The notes: generated by a model from the sequence alone, not told the origin. A DNA stretch of 64,000 bases from Nitratireductor sp. XY-223 (GCF_004959855.1 NZ_SPNT01000002.1:496001-560000); one strand, 5' to 3'; shown: positions 1 to 10,210, numbered from the stretch's first letter. Numbers and translations are program-made.

Positions 1-798
1 GGCGACGATCGGCGCAATGGCGGCCGAGACAAGTTCGCGGATTCCCAGTCCCGCCGGAACGATGGCGACCGCCGAGCCGACAACCGCCGATATGGTCAAG
101 ACGGAGGCCTGCAGGAATTGTGTGGCTTCTCCAATCGCCGCAAAACAGAGCCAGATCCGCACCGCATCCAGCAGCAGCATCAGCGTTTTCGCCAAGGCCA
201 TCCCGATGGCGTAGCGCAGCCTGCCGAACTGGCGGGCCGCGGCATACAGTGTGAATGCCAGTCCGACGGATCCCATCGCCACCATGACCGGCCCGATCAG
301 CCCGCTTTGCAGCAGATAAAGCGCCCCGCCGGCGAAGACCGCCGATGCCGACAGCCAGATCGAAAAGGAATATGCGGTTGCCGAGGCGCCGTGAAGGTAG
401 CTCGATCCCATGGATTTGAGCGCCGCCATACGCACCATGACGGCACCGGGAAGCGGTAGCATGTTGGCGGCACTGCCGGCGATCGTGATCTCCAGCGCCT
501 TGGAGAAAGCGACGCTGTGACCCAGCAGGCGTACCGACAGCCAGAATTCAAGCGCGTTCGCCAGAATTGTCGCCGGAATCGCGAGCGCCAGGCTCAAGAC
601 GATGGGCCAGGCCGTCAGATCGGACCACACATCGGGCCTGGCGCGCACCGCCACGACCAAACCCGCCAGGAATACCAGCGCGGCACCGGCAAAAATGATC
701 GCGCGGGACCTCGGTTGAGCTAGCTTTTCCGTCAGGCCGGCGACGCCGCGCTGGAGTTCCCTCAACGCGGCCACCGACGCGTTCGTCGACAAGTGCAT
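1..798 (-). CDS. flippase-like (LPG synthase TM-region family) membrane protein, partial
   Basis: The reading frame is open from an ATG at 798 to the window edge, giving the first 266 residues; the C-terminus lies outside. The product is very hydrophobic, with membrane segments at about residues 32-50 and 62-83 and several more after residue 95. Near its end it has a Pro-Ala-Gly-Leu-Gly-Ile-Arg-Glu stretch, like the conserved PGGLGxRE motif of the lysylphosphatidylglycerol-synthase transmembrane family. Such proteins often sit in polysaccharide clusters, which fits the two sugar-polymer genes next door. A purine-rich stretch (AGGAAACGG) precedes the start. The substrate is unknown. No lipid-synthesising catalytic domain is visible in the part seen. 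Confidence 0.7.
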   Translation of the reverse strand, partial: MHLSTNASVAALRELQRGVAGLTEKLAQPRSRAIIFAGAALVFLAGLVVAVRARPDVWSDLTAWPIVLSLALAIPATILANALEFWLSVRLLGHSVAFSKALEITIAGSAANMLPLPGAVMVRMAALKSMGSSYLHGASATAYSFSIWLSASAVFAGGALYLLQSGLIGPVMVAMGSVGLAFTLYAAARQFGRLRYAIGMALAKTLMLLLDAVRIWLCFAAIGEATQFLQASVLTISAVVGSAVAIVPAGLGIRELVSAAIAPIVA

Positions 799-974
799 CT
801 ATTCCGTTTCCTACGCGCTTCCGTAACCAGGAGAACGGGTGAGAAAATACCGGACAGGCGACGACCAGTCGTCCTGTCGCTGTTGGCGCCTTTGACTTTC
901 CGCGAGATTGTTAAACAGGTCGTTAATCTTATCCGGGCATAGGTCGGTGACAAACGCGGGAGACCGTCAAGGAC

Positions 975-2093
975 ATGTTTCTGATCACCCATGCATTCAG
1001 CCGGCAAAACGCGGGAGACGGCCTGCTTGTCGACCTGACCTACGAGGCGCTGGCCGATGCGGGGATCGAAGGGGACGAATGCGCGCTCCTGGCGCTCGAC
1101 GCGCCGTCCTTCAGCGATCTGCAACGGGTCTATCAGGCGCCCGGAGAGGCGCGCGGCCGGCCCAGCTTCAGACTTCTGCGGCCGGCAGTCGAGCTGTTGT
1201 CCGATGCGGCAGCCGCGATGCTTGGAAGAAAGCACGGTTTTGGATCCGTCGCCCGGTTGTTCGAACGGGCGGAAGGCATAATTTCGGTCGGCGGCGGCTA
1301 CCTGGTGGCCGATTCCACGACGCGGAAGTTCGGCGTCATGTTCAATCACCTTCTCCAGTTGCGGGCGGCTGCCCGGTGCGCATTGCCGACGGTCTATCTG
1401 CCGCAAAGTATCGGTCCCCTGGAAGGGGTCGTCGGGCATTGGACACGGTCAGCGCTGAAACGCATCGACAGGGTCTATGTGCGGGACAATCAAAGCCTTG
1501 CGGAACTGGATTTTCCCAACGTCGCGCGCTGCTCGGATCTTGCCATCCTGAAGCTGGCGCGGGAACTGTCGTCGATCGAATTCGCCGACCAGGGCGGCGG
1601 GATCATCCTTGTCGGGCGGGAATTGCCGAATGCAGGCGACTACGAAGACAGGCTGCTGGCCCTGCACCAACAGCTGCCAGGAAGCCGGTGGGCGGTGCAG
1701 GCGGATGTCTCCGGCCCCCGCAGTGACCGGCACTTCTACCGCACGCTGGGTCTTTCCGATGCGGGCACACTGGCGCAATTGACCGAGGCCCGAACCGCCG
1801 ACACCGTGGTTTCCGTGCGACTGCACGGGGCAATCGGCGCATTGCTGTCCGGTCGCCCGGCCATACACCTTGCCTATGAGCGGAAAGGCTGGGGCGCCTA
1901 TGAGGACCTCGGACTGCAGGACTACGTTCACGATGCACGCAGCTTTGACGTACCGACCGTCGTTCAGAAGGTGCAGGCCCTTCAGTCGGACCCGGAGCCG
2001 TTCTGGTCGCGCGTCAGGGCTGCCGCTCCCGCGCTGCAATCCCAGTACGACCAGATGATCGCCGAACTGGCGCAGCGCCTCCGGCGGCGCTGA
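975..2093 (+). CDS. polysaccharide pyruvyl transferase family protein
   Basis: A 372-residue protein of the polysaccharide pyruvyl transferase family, whose members add ketal-linked pyruvate to sugars of exopolysaccharides. The N-terminus has the family's Asn-x-Gly-Asp signature (NAGDGLLVD, residues 12-20). The C-terminal third has the Ser-Val-Arg-Leu-His-Gly segment followed by a Tyr-Glu-Arg-Lys motif, both typical of the family. It is transcribed away from the flippase-like gene across a 176-bp gap and converges on a glycosyltransferase, leaving only 9 bp between the stops. The acceptor polymer cannot be told from sequence. Confidence 0.8.
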   Translation: MFLITHAFSRQNAGDGLLVDLTYEALADAGIEGDECALLALDAPSFSDLQRVYQAPGEARGRPSFRLLRPAVELLSDAAAAMLGRKHGFGSVARLFERAEGIISVGGGYLVADSTTRKFGVMFNHLLQLRAAARCALPTVYLPQSIGPLEGVVGHWTRSALKRIDRVYVRDNQSLAELDFPNVARCSDLAILKLARELSSIEFADQGGGIILVGRELPNAGDYEDRLLALHQQLPGSRWAVQADVSGPRSDRHFYRTLGLSDAGTLAQLTEARTADTVVSVRLHGAIGALLSGRPAIHLAYERKGWGAYEDLGLQDYVHDARSFDVPTVVQKVQALQSDPEPFWSRVRAAAPALQSQYDQMIAELAQRLRRR

Positions 2094-2102
2094 CGGACCG
2101 GC

Positions 2103-3320
2103 TCAACCGGACCAGCCGAGCGCGGCGACATATTCGCCGATCAGCTTCGGCCAGGCATAGCGCTTCATTGTGTTCTTCAACCGCTGCGACCGGGCCTCGA
2201 TTTCGTCGGGCGTCAGGGCCAGCATCTCGTTCAAAATGGTCCTGAATGCCGCCGTGTCGCGCGGATCCTCAATGAAAAAGACGTCTTCCCTGATCGTCTG
2301 CCATTCCGGCAGCAACTCGATATTGGTGTCCCGGCTCACGGCAACGATTTTCCCAAGGCAGAGCGCTTCAAGGAGCGCAACCGGCAAACCCTCGACATCC
2401 CCGGCATCCGCGACGGAGGAGAACACCATGAACCGCGCCGAATCGAGAAATTGCCGCTTTTCCTCGCCCGCCAGGAAACCGGTAAAGACGAGGTCTCCGT
2501 CAAAGGGCATGTCCTGGAGCGATTGGCGCAATTCACCGTCGCCGGCGATCCCGACCCTGACCGGCCTGTCGGCGAACGACAAGCCATTCGCCGCGCGCAG
2601 GAACAGGTCGACGCCCTTCTTGCGCGACAGCCGGCAGATCATGGCGAGGTCGAAGCGCGCGTCCCCGGCATTTGCTCCGGTTTCATCGACGCCGGACAGG
2701 CTGGGGCTGACGCCCATCGGCAGAACATGGATTCGCTCCCCGATCTCATTTCTTTCCGTCGCATCGAACAGGCCGAGCGCGTATTCCTTCTGATCTCGGT
2801 TGACGCAGAACATGCATTCGGCATTGCGAATGATATGCCGCGCGACCATCCGTCCCGGCGCTCCGAGTTTTGAAAACACCGTCAGGTCAGACGAGTGGTT
2901 GTGAATGACGTAGGGCGTCTTTCGAATGGCGTGTATCACGGCGGCGATAATGCCCTGCGGCATGATCCAGTGGGCGTAGATCATGTCCGGCGGTTGTTTG
3001 CGCATGCGCTTGAGGACGGCCGTCAACTGGCACAGCAGCAGCGTCGGGATCTGGACCGCGAGGAGCGGATTTTTCCTCAGATTGGGCAAAATCGCCGGAT
3101 AGGCCAGCGCCTGGGCGGAGGCTGGGAAGAAATACCGGTAGCGCCGCACCTCCACGCCGTCGAGGTTCTCGGCGGTGCGCGAACCCTTGTCATGGGGCGC
3201 AATGATGCAGACATCGCTGCGGGTGCTTTGCTGCAGCGCCTGCGCCTGTTCCAGAACAAAGGCGGGCTGCTGGTCCCCCTTGTGGCGGGGCAGCGTCGAG
3301 GCGAGCATCAATACGTTCAT
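2103..3320 (-). CDS. glycosyltransferase family 4 (group 1)
   Basis: A 405-residue GT-B fold glycosyltransferase. The ATG at 3320 is chosen because the protein then opens directly with the first Rossmann strand (MNVLMLASTLPRHKGD) and has a GGAG ribosome site 6 to 9 bases upstream; an in-frame start 105 bp further out would add an unrelated tail. The C-terminal half carries the GT4 donor-site pattern, with a Glu-Gly-Leu-Pro ... Leu-Glu-Ala-Leu stretch. It probably adds a nucleotide-activated sugar to a surface polysaccharide or its lipid carrier. The neighbouring pyruvyl-transferase and flippase-like genes support that role. Sugar specificity cannot be deduced. Confidence 0.85.
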   Translation of the reverse strand: MNVLMLASTLPRHKGDQQPAFVLEQAQALQQSTRSDVCIIAPHDKGSRTAENLDGVEVRRYRYFFPASAQALAYPAILPNLRKNPLLAVQIPTLLLCQLTAVLKRMRKQPPDMIYAHWIMPQGIIAAVIHAIRKTPYVIHNHSSDLTVFSKLGAPGRMVARHIIRNAECMFCVNRDQKEYALGLFDATERNEIGERIHVLPMGVSPSLSGVDETGANAGDARFDLAMICRLSRKKGVDLFLRAANGLSFADRPVRVGIAGDGELRQSLQDMPFDGDLVFTGFLAGEEKRQFLDSARFMVFSSVADAGDVEGLPVALLEALCLGKIVAVSRDTNIELLPEWQTIREDVFFIEDPRDTAAFRTILNEMLALTPDEIEARSQRLKNTMKRYAWPKLIGEYVAALGWSG

Positions 3321-3459
3321 GTTTCGGGTCTCCGTGCGCCGCAGCTTGGAGCAAATCCCTAAATATTGTTTGAAATGAACGAAGAAACCTGCCGGCGGCT
3401 GTGCCGGACGCTGCGTGTGCGGCAAAATCGGTGTTCTTTAGCCGGCTAACGTTGAATTG

Positions 3460-4452
3460 TTAGAGCTTGCGCAGCGCCACCTGCTCGACCAGGTGGTCAT
3501 CGCCCTTGTGCAGGATGAGGTCGGCGCGGGGCCGCGTGGGCAGGATGTTCTCGCGCAGGTTCCTCAGGTTGATGTTCTCCCAAAGGCCGTTGGCGATGGC
3601 CAGCGCCGCGTCCTCCGAGATGGTGGAATAGCGGTGGAAGAAAGATTGCGGGTTCTTGAACGCCGTCTCGCGCAGCCGCATGAAGCGCTCCACGTACCAA
3701 TTGTGGATGCGCTCCTCCTGGGCGTCGATATAGATCGAGAAGTCGAAGAAATCCGACACGAAGGGTATGATCTTGCCGTCCTCGGGAAGGTCGCGGACCT
3801 GCAGGACATTGATGCCCTCGAAGATCAGGATATCGGGGCGGTCGATGACGACGAACTCGCCCGGCATGACGTCATAGGTCAGGTGCGAATAGCAGGGCGC
3901 CTTGACGTTGGGGCGCCCGGCCTTGATATCGGACAGGAACTTCAGAACCGAGCTGACGTCGTAGCTCTCGGGAAACCCCTTGCGGTCCATCAGGTTCTCG
4001 CGGCGCAGCACCTCGTTGGGCAACAGGAACCCGTCGGTCGTCACCAGATCGACCTTGGGGCTGCCGGACCAGCGGGTCAGGAGCTCCTTCAGGATACGCG
4101 CCGTCGTCGACTTGCCGACGGCGACGGAGCCGGCGATGCCAATAATGTACGGTGTCTTGGTGACATTCGGCAGCGACAGGAAGTTGCGGCGCTGGTCAAA
4201 CAGCAGTTTGGACGCCTCGACATGGGCATAGAGCAGCCGCGACAGCGACAGATAGATGCGCCGCACCTCCTCAAGATCCACCGGGTCGTTCAGCGAACGC
4301 AGACGCTCGACCTCGTCCCCCGTCAGGGTCATCGGCGTGTCGTCGCGGAACTCCGCCCAGCGCTCGGCCGTGAAGAATCGGTAGGGCGAATAATCGCCCG
4401 GCTCGAAATGATTGAGCTCTTCCTGCGGCCAGTCCCTGACGTCGTCGTTCAT
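3460..4452 (-). CDS. coaA: type I pantothenate kinase
   Basis: Phosphorylates pantothenate with ATP, the first and controlling step of coenzyme A synthesis, in the cytoplasm. The 330-residue length is normal for the bacterial type I enzyme. The P-loop [12 protein letters not shown] lies at about residues 105-116, and the family's [10 protein letters not shown] segment is near residue 160. It is the last gene of the histidine operon: its ATG overlaps the hisE stop in an ATGA, so the two are probably translationally coupled. This hisE-coaA linkage is common in rhizobia. Confidence 0.96.
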   Translation of the reverse strand: MNDDVRDWPQEELNHFEPGDYSPYRFFTAERWAEFRDDTPMTLTGDEVERLRSLNDPVDLEEVRRIYLSLSRLLYAHVEASKLLFDQRRNFLSLPNVTKTPYIIGIAGSVAVGKSTTARILKELLTRWSGSPKVDLVTTDGFLLPNEVLRRENLMDRKGFPESYDVSSVLKFLSDIKAGRPNVKAPCYSHLTYDVMPGEFVVIDRPDILIFEGINVLQVRDLPEDGKIIPFVSDFFDFSIYIDAQEERIHNWYVERFMRLRETAFKNPQSFFHRYSTISEDAALAIANGLWENINLRNLRENILPTRPRADLILHKGDDHLVEQVALRKL

Positions 4453-4772
4453 GATCCTGCGCGGCTCGCTTTCTCCTCAAGCCCCGAACGGGCGGTGCGG
4501 CTTTCAAGCTCGGCCATGACATCATCGAGGGAAATGCCGGCGATATTGAGTACGACAAGCAGATGGTAGAGAACGTCCGCCGCTTCGCCGGTCAGACCCT
4601 CCCGATCGCCGGTTACAGCGGCGATCGCCGCCTCGACCGCTTCCTCGCCGAGTTTCTGCGCCGCCTTGTTCTGTCCCTTCGCGACGAGCCTTGCCGTCCA
4701 GGACTCATCCACCGGCGCGCCCGCGCGGGCGGCGATGACAGTTTCCAGATCGGCAAGCGTGAATGCGCTCAT
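4449..4772 (-). CDS. hisE: phosphoribosyl-ATP pyrophosphatase
   Basis: Hydrolyses phosphoribosyl-ATP to phosphoribosyl-AMP and pyrophosphate, step two of histidine synthesis. The 107-residue all-helical MazG-like protein shows the conserved Lys-Leu-Gly-Glu-Glu-Ala-Val-Glu and Glu-x-Ala-Asp-Val-Leu-Tyr-His-Leu stretches, whose acidic residues bind magnesium. It is a stand-alone HisE; no fused HisI domain is present and no hisI lies in the window, so the cyclohydrolase must be encoded elsewhere. It sits 27 bp after hisF and overlaps coaA by 4 bp. Confidence 0.95.
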   Translation of the reverse strand: MSAFTLADLETVIAARAGAPVDESWTARLVAKGQNKAAQKLGEEAVEAAIAAVTGDREGLTGEAADVLYHLLVVLNIAGISLDDVMAELESRTARSGLEEKASRAGS

Positions 4773-4799
4773 AAACAGCTCCGCATTGTCTCAAATGGC

Positions 4800-5576
4800 T
4801 CAGTCCAGCCGCATGGCAATACCGGCACCGGCCATATGTTTCTTGGCTTCCTCAATCGTATAGGTGCCGAAATGAAAAATCGAGGCCGCCAGAACCGCGG
4901 TGGCATGGCCGTCCCGCACCCCTTCGACCAGGTGATCGAGCGTTCCGACGCCGCCCGAAGCGATGACCGGCACGCTGACCGCGTCCGCCACGGCGCGCGT
5001 CAGGGGAATGTTGTAGCCGAGCTTGGTGCCGTCGCGGTCCATCGAGGTGAGCATGATCTCGCCGGCGCCGAGTTCGACGACCTTGCGGGCGAAATCGACC
5101 GCGTCGATGCCGGTCGGCACCCGGCCGCCGTGGGTGAATATCTCCCAGCGGCCCGGCTCGCCCGGCTGCGAGACCGTCTTGGCATCGATCGAAACGACGA
5201 TGCACTGATTGCCGAACTTGTCGGCCGCCTCGCCGACGAACTCGGGGTTCTTGACCGCGGTCGTGTTGATCGAGACCTTGTCGGCGCCGGCAAGCAGCAG
5301 CTTGCGTATGTCGGCGATCGTGCGCACCCCGCCGCCCACCGTCAGCGGCATGAAGCACTGTTCGGCGGTGCGCGCGACCACATCGAAAATGGTGTCGCGG
5401 TTGTCCGACGAAGCGGTGATGTCGAGGAAGCAAAGCTCGTCGGCGCCCGCCGCATCGTAGATCCGCGCCGCCTCGACCGGATCGCCCGCATCGATCAGGT
5501 CGACGAAGTTCACGCCCTTGACGACACGGCCGTCCTTGACGTCCAGGCAGGGGATAATGCGCGCCTTCAGGGTCAT
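4800..5576 (-). CDS. hisF: imidazole glycerol phosphate synthase, cyclase subunit
   Basis: The cyclase half of IGP synthase; it uses ammonia from HisH to convert PRFAR into imidazole glycerol phosphate and AICAR. The 258-residue (beta/alpha)8 barrel has both catalytic aspartates in their usual settings, [14 protein letters not shown] at the N-terminus and [12 protein letters not shown] mid-sequence. The start overlaps the hisA stop in an ATGA. Its partner hisH lies two genes upstream in the same operon. Confidence 0.97.
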   Translation of the reverse strand: MTLKARIIPCLDVKDGRVVKGVNFVDLIDAGDPVEAARIYDAAGADELCFLDITASSDNRDTIFDVVARTAEQCFMPLTVGGGVRTIADIRKLLLAGADKVSINTTAVKNPEFVGEAADKFGNQCIVVSIDAKTVSQPGEPGRWEIFTHGGRVPTGIDAVDFARKVVELGAGEIMLTSMDRDGTKLGYNIPLTRAVADAVSVPVIASGGVGTLDHLVEGVRDGHATAVLAASIFHFGTYTIEEAKKHMAGAGIAMRLD

Positions 5577-6316
5577 TTGCCGTTTTCCCGCGCTTTCGAC
5601 AGCAGTTCCAGCGCCTCTTCAGGGTCGATGCGGCCATCATAGAGTGCGCGGCCCGAAATCGCACCTTCAAGCCGCGCCGCATCGGGCATGGTCATGCGCA
5701 CGATGTCGGCCATGGAAGCAAGGCCGCCGGAGGCGATCACCGGGATGGTCACCGCGTCGGCGAGCGCCAGGGTCGATTCCCAGTTGATGCCGGTCAGAAC
5801 CCCGTCCCGGTCGATATCGGTATAGATGATCGCCGCGACGCCGGCACCTTCGAAACGTCCGGCCAGCTCCGCGGCCTCGAGCTCGGATGCTTCGGCCCAG
5901 CCCTCGACCGCCACCTTGCCGCCGCGCGCATCGATGCCGACCGCGATCCTGCCGGGAAACCGTCGGCAGGCCTCCCGGACGAGATCCGGATCGCGCACCG
6001 CGACCGTTCCTAATATGACGCGGGCGAGGCCCTTCGCGAGCCAGGCCTCGATATGCTCCAGCGAGCGGATGCCGCCGCCGAGCTGCACCGGATTGCCGGT
6101 CGCTTTCAGGATCGCGTCGACAGCGTCGCCGTTGACGCTCCGTCCGGCGAACGCGCCGTTCAGGTCGACCACGTGAAGCCAGTCGAAACCCTGTGCCTCG
6201 AAGGCGGCCGCCTGCGCAGCCGGATCGGCGTTGTAGACCGTCGCCGAATCCATTTCGCCGAGCTTGAGGCGCACGCATTCGCCGTCTTTAAGATCAATGG
6301 CCGGGAACAGTATCAT
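5573..6316 (-). CDS. hisA: ProFAR isomerase
   Basis: Isomerises ProFAR to PRFAR, the step before IGP synthase. The 247-residue barrel is homologous to HisF, with catalytic aspartates in FPAIDLKDG and YTDIDRDG. The ATG at 6316 is preferred because it gives the family's normal N-terminus ([10 protein letters not shown]) and makes an ATGA overlap with hisH; a GTG three codons upstream is also possible. It overlaps hisF by 4 bp, so hisH, hisA and hisF form a tightly coupled translational block. Confidence 0.96.
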   Translation of the reverse strand: MILFPAIDLKDGECVRLKLGEMDSATVYNADPAAQAAAFEAQGFDWLHVVDLNGAFAGRSVNGDAVDAILKATGNPVQLGGGIRSLEHIEAWLAKGLARVILGTVAVRDPDLVREACRRFPGRIAVGIDARGGKVAVEGWAEASELEAAELAGRFEGAGVAAIIYTDIDRDGVLTGINWESTLALADAVTIPVIASGGLASMADIVRMTMPDAARLEGAISGRALYDGRIDPEEALELLSKARENGK

Positions 6317-6963
6317 GGGGTCCACTTCAGGAAGTTGGCGATCAGCGCGAGGCCGAGCTTCTGGCTCTTTTCGGGGTGAAACTGAGTGCCTGCCCGGTTT
6401 TCGTGCGCAACGGCCGCGGTGACGGGACCGCCATAGTCCGTGACCGCGACGGCGTCCGACGCGTCCTCGGTATCCAGATAGTAGGAATGCACGAAATAGG
6501 CGTGCAAGCCGCCGGGGCCGGTGGCGATGCCGTCGAACAGCGGGTGCTTGCGCTGCAGGTCCAGCGTGTTCCAGCCGATCTGCGGTATCTTGAGGCTCGG
6601 ATCCTCGGGTTCCATGATCCGGACGTCGCCGCGGATCCAGCCGAAGCCGGGCGTTTCGACCTTTTCCAGCCCGCGCGTCGCCATCAGCTGCATGCCGACG
6701 CAGATGCCGAGAAACGGGCGTGCCTTTTTCTCGACCGCCTCGAAGAGCGCCTCCTCCATGCCGTCGACGGCCATAAGGCCGCTGCGGCAGTCGGCAAATG
6801 CGCCGACGCCCGGCAGGACGACACGATCCGCATCGGCAACGATCTGCGGCGCATCGGTCAGGATAATCTCGGCATCCAAGCCGCTTTCCCGCGCGGCGCG
6901 CTCAAAGGCCTTGGTGGCCGAGCGCAGATTGCCGGACCCGTAGTCGATAATGGCGACTTTCAT
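6313..6963 (-). CDS. hisH: imidazole glycerol phosphate synthase, glutaminase subunit
   Basis: A class I glutamine amidotransferase that releases ammonia from glutamine and passes it to HisF. The 216 residues show the oxyanion stretch PGVGAFADC, the nucleophile in GICVGMQLM and the His-Pro-Glu triad end (QFHPEKS). It follows the DUF2628 gene by 6 bp and overlaps hisA by 4 bp. Confidence 0.96.
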   Translation of the reverse strand: MKVAIIDYGSGNLRSATKAFERAARESGLDAEIILTDAPQIVADADRVVLPGVGAFADCRSGLMAVDGMEEALFEAVEKKARPFLGICVGMQLMATRGLEKVETPGFGWIRGDVRIMEPEDPSLKIPQIGWNTLDLQRKHPLFDGIATGPGGLHAYFVHSYYLDTEDASDAVAVTDYGGPVTAAVAHENRAGTQFHPEKSQKLGLALIANFLKWTP

Positions 6964-6969
6964 GCAGGT

Positions 6970-7455
6970 TCAACCCTTGTTGTCGTAGTCCAGCAGGCCG
7001 AGAGCGGGCCCCGTTGCGGCCGAAGCCGATCCGGTTGCCGCAGCCTTGCCGAAAACCGGCGCAGGCCTCGACGTTTCTTGCGGCGCCGGCGCATCGGCGG
7101 AGAAATAGATCTCCTCGGCGGTGGCGTGGTCCGGCGCCTCGATGACGGCACGCATTTCCCAGCCCTGGCGTTCCTTTTTCGCGATGCGCCAGTTGTTGCC
7201 CTCAAGCGCGACAAACAGCGAAATCATGACCGACGACACCGTAAGGACCGTCGACCAGGCCGGCATTTGTCCGATGGCAACCGCGATCCCCACTGAAATA
7301 AGCAACAGCATCGCCGCGGCAAACCACAGCCGGTTCCACAGCAGCCAGATGACGGGAACGATCAGCGCGAACAGCGAAAAGCCGTCGCGGATGAGCACAG
7401 CGCGGTCATCCATTTCTCCGCTTTCGGGCGGCGTGAGTACCACATAACTAGCCAT
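6970..7455 (-). CDS. DUF2628 family membrane protein in the his operon
   Basis: A 161-residue protein of unknown function that I recognise as DUF2628. After a short N-terminal stretch it has about three hydrophobic segments (residues 30-100), then a soluble tail rich in Ala and Pro. It lies between hisB and hisH, 12 bp after hisB and 6 bp before hisH, so it is co-transcribed with histidine genes. The same placement occurs in other rhizobia, but no histidine-related activity is known for it; the linkage may be historical. No catalytic motif is visible. Confidence 0.8.
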   Translation of the reverse strand: MASYVVLTPPESGEMDDRAVLIRDGFSLFALIVPVIWLLWNRLWFAAAMLLLISVGIAVAIGQMPAWSTVLTVSSVMISLFVALEGNNWRIAKKERQGWEMRAVIEAPDHATAEEIYFSADAPAPQETSRPAPVFGKAAATGSASAATGPALGLLDYDNKG

Positions 7456-7467
7456 GGATAGCGCGCC

Positions 7468-8076
7468 TCAGGCCAGCGTCCCCTTTGTCGACGGAATGCG
7501 ACCGGCCTGGCGCGGATCGATCTCGGTGGCCGTGCGCAGCACCCTTGCGACCGCCTTGAAACAGGTCTCCGCGATATGGTGGTTGTTTGCGCCATAAAGG
7601 TTCGTCACGTGCAGCGTGATGCCGGCATTCTGCGCCAGCGCCTGGAAGAACTCCCGGCAAAGCTCGGTGTCGAACGTGCCGATCTTCGCCGAATCGAACT
7701 CCGCGTCCCAGACCAGGTACGGCCGGCCGGACACATCGATCGCGGCCGTCGTCAAGGTCTCGTCCATCGCCAGGTCCAGCGACGCGTAGCGCACGATGCC
7801 GCGGCGCTCACCCAGTGCCTTGGCAATGGCAAGGCCGATGGCGATGCCGGTATCCTCGACGGTGTGGTGGTCGTCGATATGAAGGTCGCCCTTCGCCGAA
7901 ATATCCATGTCGATCAGCGAATGGCGGGAAAGCTGCTCCAGCATATGGTCGAAAAAGCCGATCCCGGTGTCGATTTTCGACGTGCCCGTGCCGTCGATGT
8001 CGATCTTCACCGAAATATCCGTCTCATTCGTCTTGCGGGCCACTTCGGCCACGCGGTTTTGCCGGTTGTCAGCCAT
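7468..8076 (-). CDS. hisB: imidazoleglycerol-phosphate dehydratase
   Basis: Dehydrates imidazole glycerol phosphate to imidazole acetol phosphate. It is the monofunctional type: 202 residues, with no histidinol-phosphatase domain. The metal-binding motifs are present: FDHML, a His-Ile-Asp-Asp-His-His stretch with VEDTG, and a second Asn-Asn-His-His-Ile-Ala-Glu. The ATG at 8076 gives the usual short N-terminus; the frame stays open 93 bp further upstream, but that stretch is the promoter region shared with hslV. It is the first gene of the his operon, transcribed divergently from hslVU. Confidence 0.95.
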   Translation of the reverse strand: MADNRQNRVAEVARKTNETDISVKIDIDGTGTSKIDTGIGFFDHMLEQLSRHSLIDMDISAKGDLHIDDHHTVEDTGIAIGLAIAKALGERRGIVRYASLDLAMDETLTTAAIDVSGRPYLVWDAEFDSAKIGTFDTELCREFFQALAQNAGITLHVTNLYGANNHHIAETCFKAVARVLRTATEIDPRQAGRIPSTKGTLA

Positions 8077-8163
8077 ACGGCATACTCCAAGGACTGCAGT
8101 TGGGGGCTGCATAACAGGGCGGCGGCAAAATATCCAGAAAAGCCTGCAGGGCGTTCGGGGGAT

Positions 8164-8191
8164 TTGCAATGCGGCGCAAGCGTCTTACATA
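8164..8191 (+). promoter_or_regulatory. candidate hslVU promoter
   Basis: In the 166-bp hisB/hslV divergent gap, TTGCAA (8164-8169) is followed after 16 bp by TACATA (8186-8191), about 50 bp before the hslV ATG. hslVU is usually heat-shock controlled, but this match is too loose to say which sigma factor reads it. Confidence 0.3.
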
Positions 8192-8242
8192 GGAGTGCCT
8201 GACCGGCCCGAGCGGCCGTCGAAATATCGAAGGAAGTACCCG

Positions 8243-8821
8243 ATGAGTGAACATGATCCCCAGGGCACCATGCATGCCACAACCATTATCACCGTGCGCA
8301 AGGGCAACCAGGTGGTGATGGCGGGCGACGGCCAGGTCAGTCTCGGACAGACGATCATGAAGGGCAATGCGCGGAAAGTCCGGCGCATCAGCTCGGCAAA
8401 ATCGGGCGGCGGCGAGGTGATCGCCGGATTTGCCGGTGCCACGGCCGATGCCTTCACGCTCATGGAACGGCTGGAGGCCAAGCTCGAACAGTATCCGGGT
8501 CAGTTGATGCGCGCCTGTGTGGAACTGGCCAAGGACTGGCGCACGGACCGCTATCTGCGCCGGTTGGAAGCCATGATGCTGGTGGCCGATGCGACAACCA
8601 CCCTGGCGCTGACGGGGACCGGCGACGTTCTGGAGCCGGAATTCGGCGCCATCGCCATCGGCTCGGGCGGCAACTACGCCTACGCGGCGGCGCGGGCCTT
8701 GATGGACAGCGACAAGAGCGCCGAGGAGATCGCCCGCCGCGCCATGGAAATCGCCGGCGAAATCTGCGTCTACACCAATGACAGTATCGTCATCGAAACG
8801 CTTGAGGCCGAAGGCTCGTAG
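8243..8821 (+). CDS. hslV: ATP-dependent protease subunit HslV (ClpQ)
   Basis: Proteolytic subunit of the HslUV (ClpYQ) protease, a double hexamer with an N-terminal threonine nucleophile that degrades misfolded proteins in the cytoplasm. From the ATG at 8243 it has 192 residues. The nucleophile is predicted as Thr13 in TTIITVRKG, so a 12-residue propeptide would have to be removed, rather than the single Met of enterobacterial HslV. The core ([28 protein letters not shown]) is well conserved. An AAGGAAG ribosome site precedes the start. A second in-frame ATG three codons before Thr13 is an alternative start. Confidence 0.96.
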   Translation: MSEHDPQGTMHATTIITVRKGNQVVMAGDGQVSLGQTIMKGNARKVRRISSAKSGGGEVIAGFAGATADAFTLMERLEAKLEQYPGQLMRACVELAKDWRTDRYLRRLEAMMLVADATTTLALTGTGDVLEPEFGAIAIGSGGNYAYAAARALMDSDKSAEEIARRAMEIAGEICVYTNDSIVIETLEAEGS

Positions 8822-8860
8822 GGCTTGCAATAGCGCGCAGGCACCCGATATGCCTATTTG

Positions 8861-8877
8861 GGAGCGCCCGGCGCTCC
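8861..8877 (+). other. hairpin in the hslV-hslU gap
   Basis: GGAGCGC (8861-8867) and GCGCTCC (8871-8877) form a perfect 7-bp stem with a 3-base loop, 25 bp before hslU. It has no T-run, so it may adjust the hslV to hslU ratio or mRNA stability rather than end transcription. Confidence 0.4.
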
Positions 8878-8902
8878 ACCCGTTCAAGACAGGTTCCAGA
8901 CC

Positions 8903-10210
8903 ATGACCAACTACTCACCGCGCGAGATCGTTTCCGAACTCGACCGCTACATCATCGGCCAGAAGGACGCGAAGCGCGCCGTCGCCATCGCCCTTCGCAA
9001 TCGCTGGCGCCGGCAACAGCTCGAGGGCAACCTGCGCGACGAGGTCATGCCGAAGAACATCCTGATGATCGGGCCGACCGGGGTGGGCAAGACCGAAATC
9101 TCGCGCCGGCTCGCCAAGCTGGCGGGCGCCCCCTTCATCAAGGTGGAAGCGACCAAGTTCACCGAGGTCGGCTATGTCGGCCGCGACGTCGAGCAGATCG
9201 TCCGCGATCTTGTCGAGGTCGGCATCGCGCTGGTCAAGGACAAGAAGCGCGAGGAAGTCAAGGCCAAGGCGCATCTGAACGCCGAGGAACGGGTTCTCGA
9301 CGCACTGGTCGGCTCGACCGCTTCGCCGTCGACCCGCGAATCCTTCCGCACCAAGCTGCGCGACGGCCAGCTCGATGACAAGGAGATCGAGATCGAGGTG
9401 GCCGACACGGGATCGGGCATGCCCAATTTCGAAATCCCGGGCATGCCGGGCGCCAATATCGGCGTGCTCAACCTTTCGGACATGCTGGGCAAGGCAATGG
9501 GCCAGCCGCAGAAGAAGATCCGGACGACCGTCAAGGATTCCTATGCGCAGCTGATCAACGACGAATCGGAGAAGCTGCTCGACCAGGACCAGATCACGCA
9601 GGAAGCCATGCGCATCGCCCAAAATGACGGGATCGTCTTCCTCGACGAGATCGACAAGATCGCGGCGCGGGACGGCGGCATGGGCGCCGGCGTGTCGCGC
9701 GAGGGCGTGCAGCGCGACTTGCTTCCCCTCGTCGAGGGCACAACGGTCGCGACCAAATACGGACCGGTGAAGACCGACCACATCCTGTTCATCGCCTCAG
9801 GTGCCTTCCACGTCTCGAAACCCTCCGACCTGTTGCCCGAACTGCAGGGCCGCCTGCCGATCCGGGTCGAGCTCAGGGCGCTGAACAAGGAGGATTTCAG
9901 ACGCATCCTGACCGAAACCGAGGCAAGCCTGATCAAACAGTACGTGGCGCTGATGGCCACCGAGGAGGTGACCCTGAGCTACACGGAGGACGCCATCGAC
10001 GCGCTGGCGGACGTGGCCGTCGAGCTCAACAGCAGCGTCGAAAACATCGGCGCGCGGCGGCTGCAGACGGTCATGGAACGGGTGCTCGACGACATCTCCT
10101 ACGAGGCGCCCGACAAGTCAGGCACCGAATTCGTCATCGATGCGGATTATGTGCGAAAGCATGTCGGCGACCTCGCCAAGGATGCAGATCTGTCACGTTA
10201 CATTCTGTGA
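8903..10210 (+). CDS. hslU: HslU (ClpY) unfoldase ATPase
   Basis: AAA+ unfoldase that feeds substrates into HslV. The 435-residue protein has Walker A (GPTGVGKT, near residue 60), Walker B (IVFLDEIDK) in the second half, the pore motif GYVGRD, an I-domain between them, and the C-terminal Leu-Ser-Arg-Tyr-Ile-Leu tail that docks on HslV. The ATG at 8903 gives the standard [10 protein letters not shown] start; an open extension to 8858 runs through the hairpin and is rejected. The gene follows hslV by 81 bp and is surely its operon partner. Confidence 0.97.
   Translation: MTNYSPREIVSELDRYIIGQKDAKRAVAIALRNRWRRQQLEGNLRDEVMPKNILMIGPTGVGKTEISRRLAKLAGAPFIKVEATKFTEVGYVGRDVEQIVRDLVEVGIALVKDKKREEVKAKAHLNAEERVLDALVGSTASPSTRESFRTKLRDGQLDDKEIEIEVADTGSGMPNFEIPGMPGANIGVLNLSDMLGKAMGQPQKKIRTTVKDSYAQLINDESEKLLDQDQITQEAMRIAQNDGIVFLDEIDKIAARDGGMGAGVSREGVQRDLLPLVEGTTVATKYGPVKTDHILFIASGAFHVSKPSDLLPELQGRLPIRVELRALNKEDFRRILTETEASLIKQYVALMATEEVTLSYTEDAIDALADVAVELNSSVENIGARRLQTVMERVLDDISYEAPDKSGTEFVIDADYVRKHVGDLAKDADLSRYIL

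Noticed and set aside
762-1439. A 225-codon minus-strand frame overlapping the pyruvyl transferase gene.
   Set aside because: Shadow of the plus-strand gene; its tail also covers the start of the flippase-like gene.
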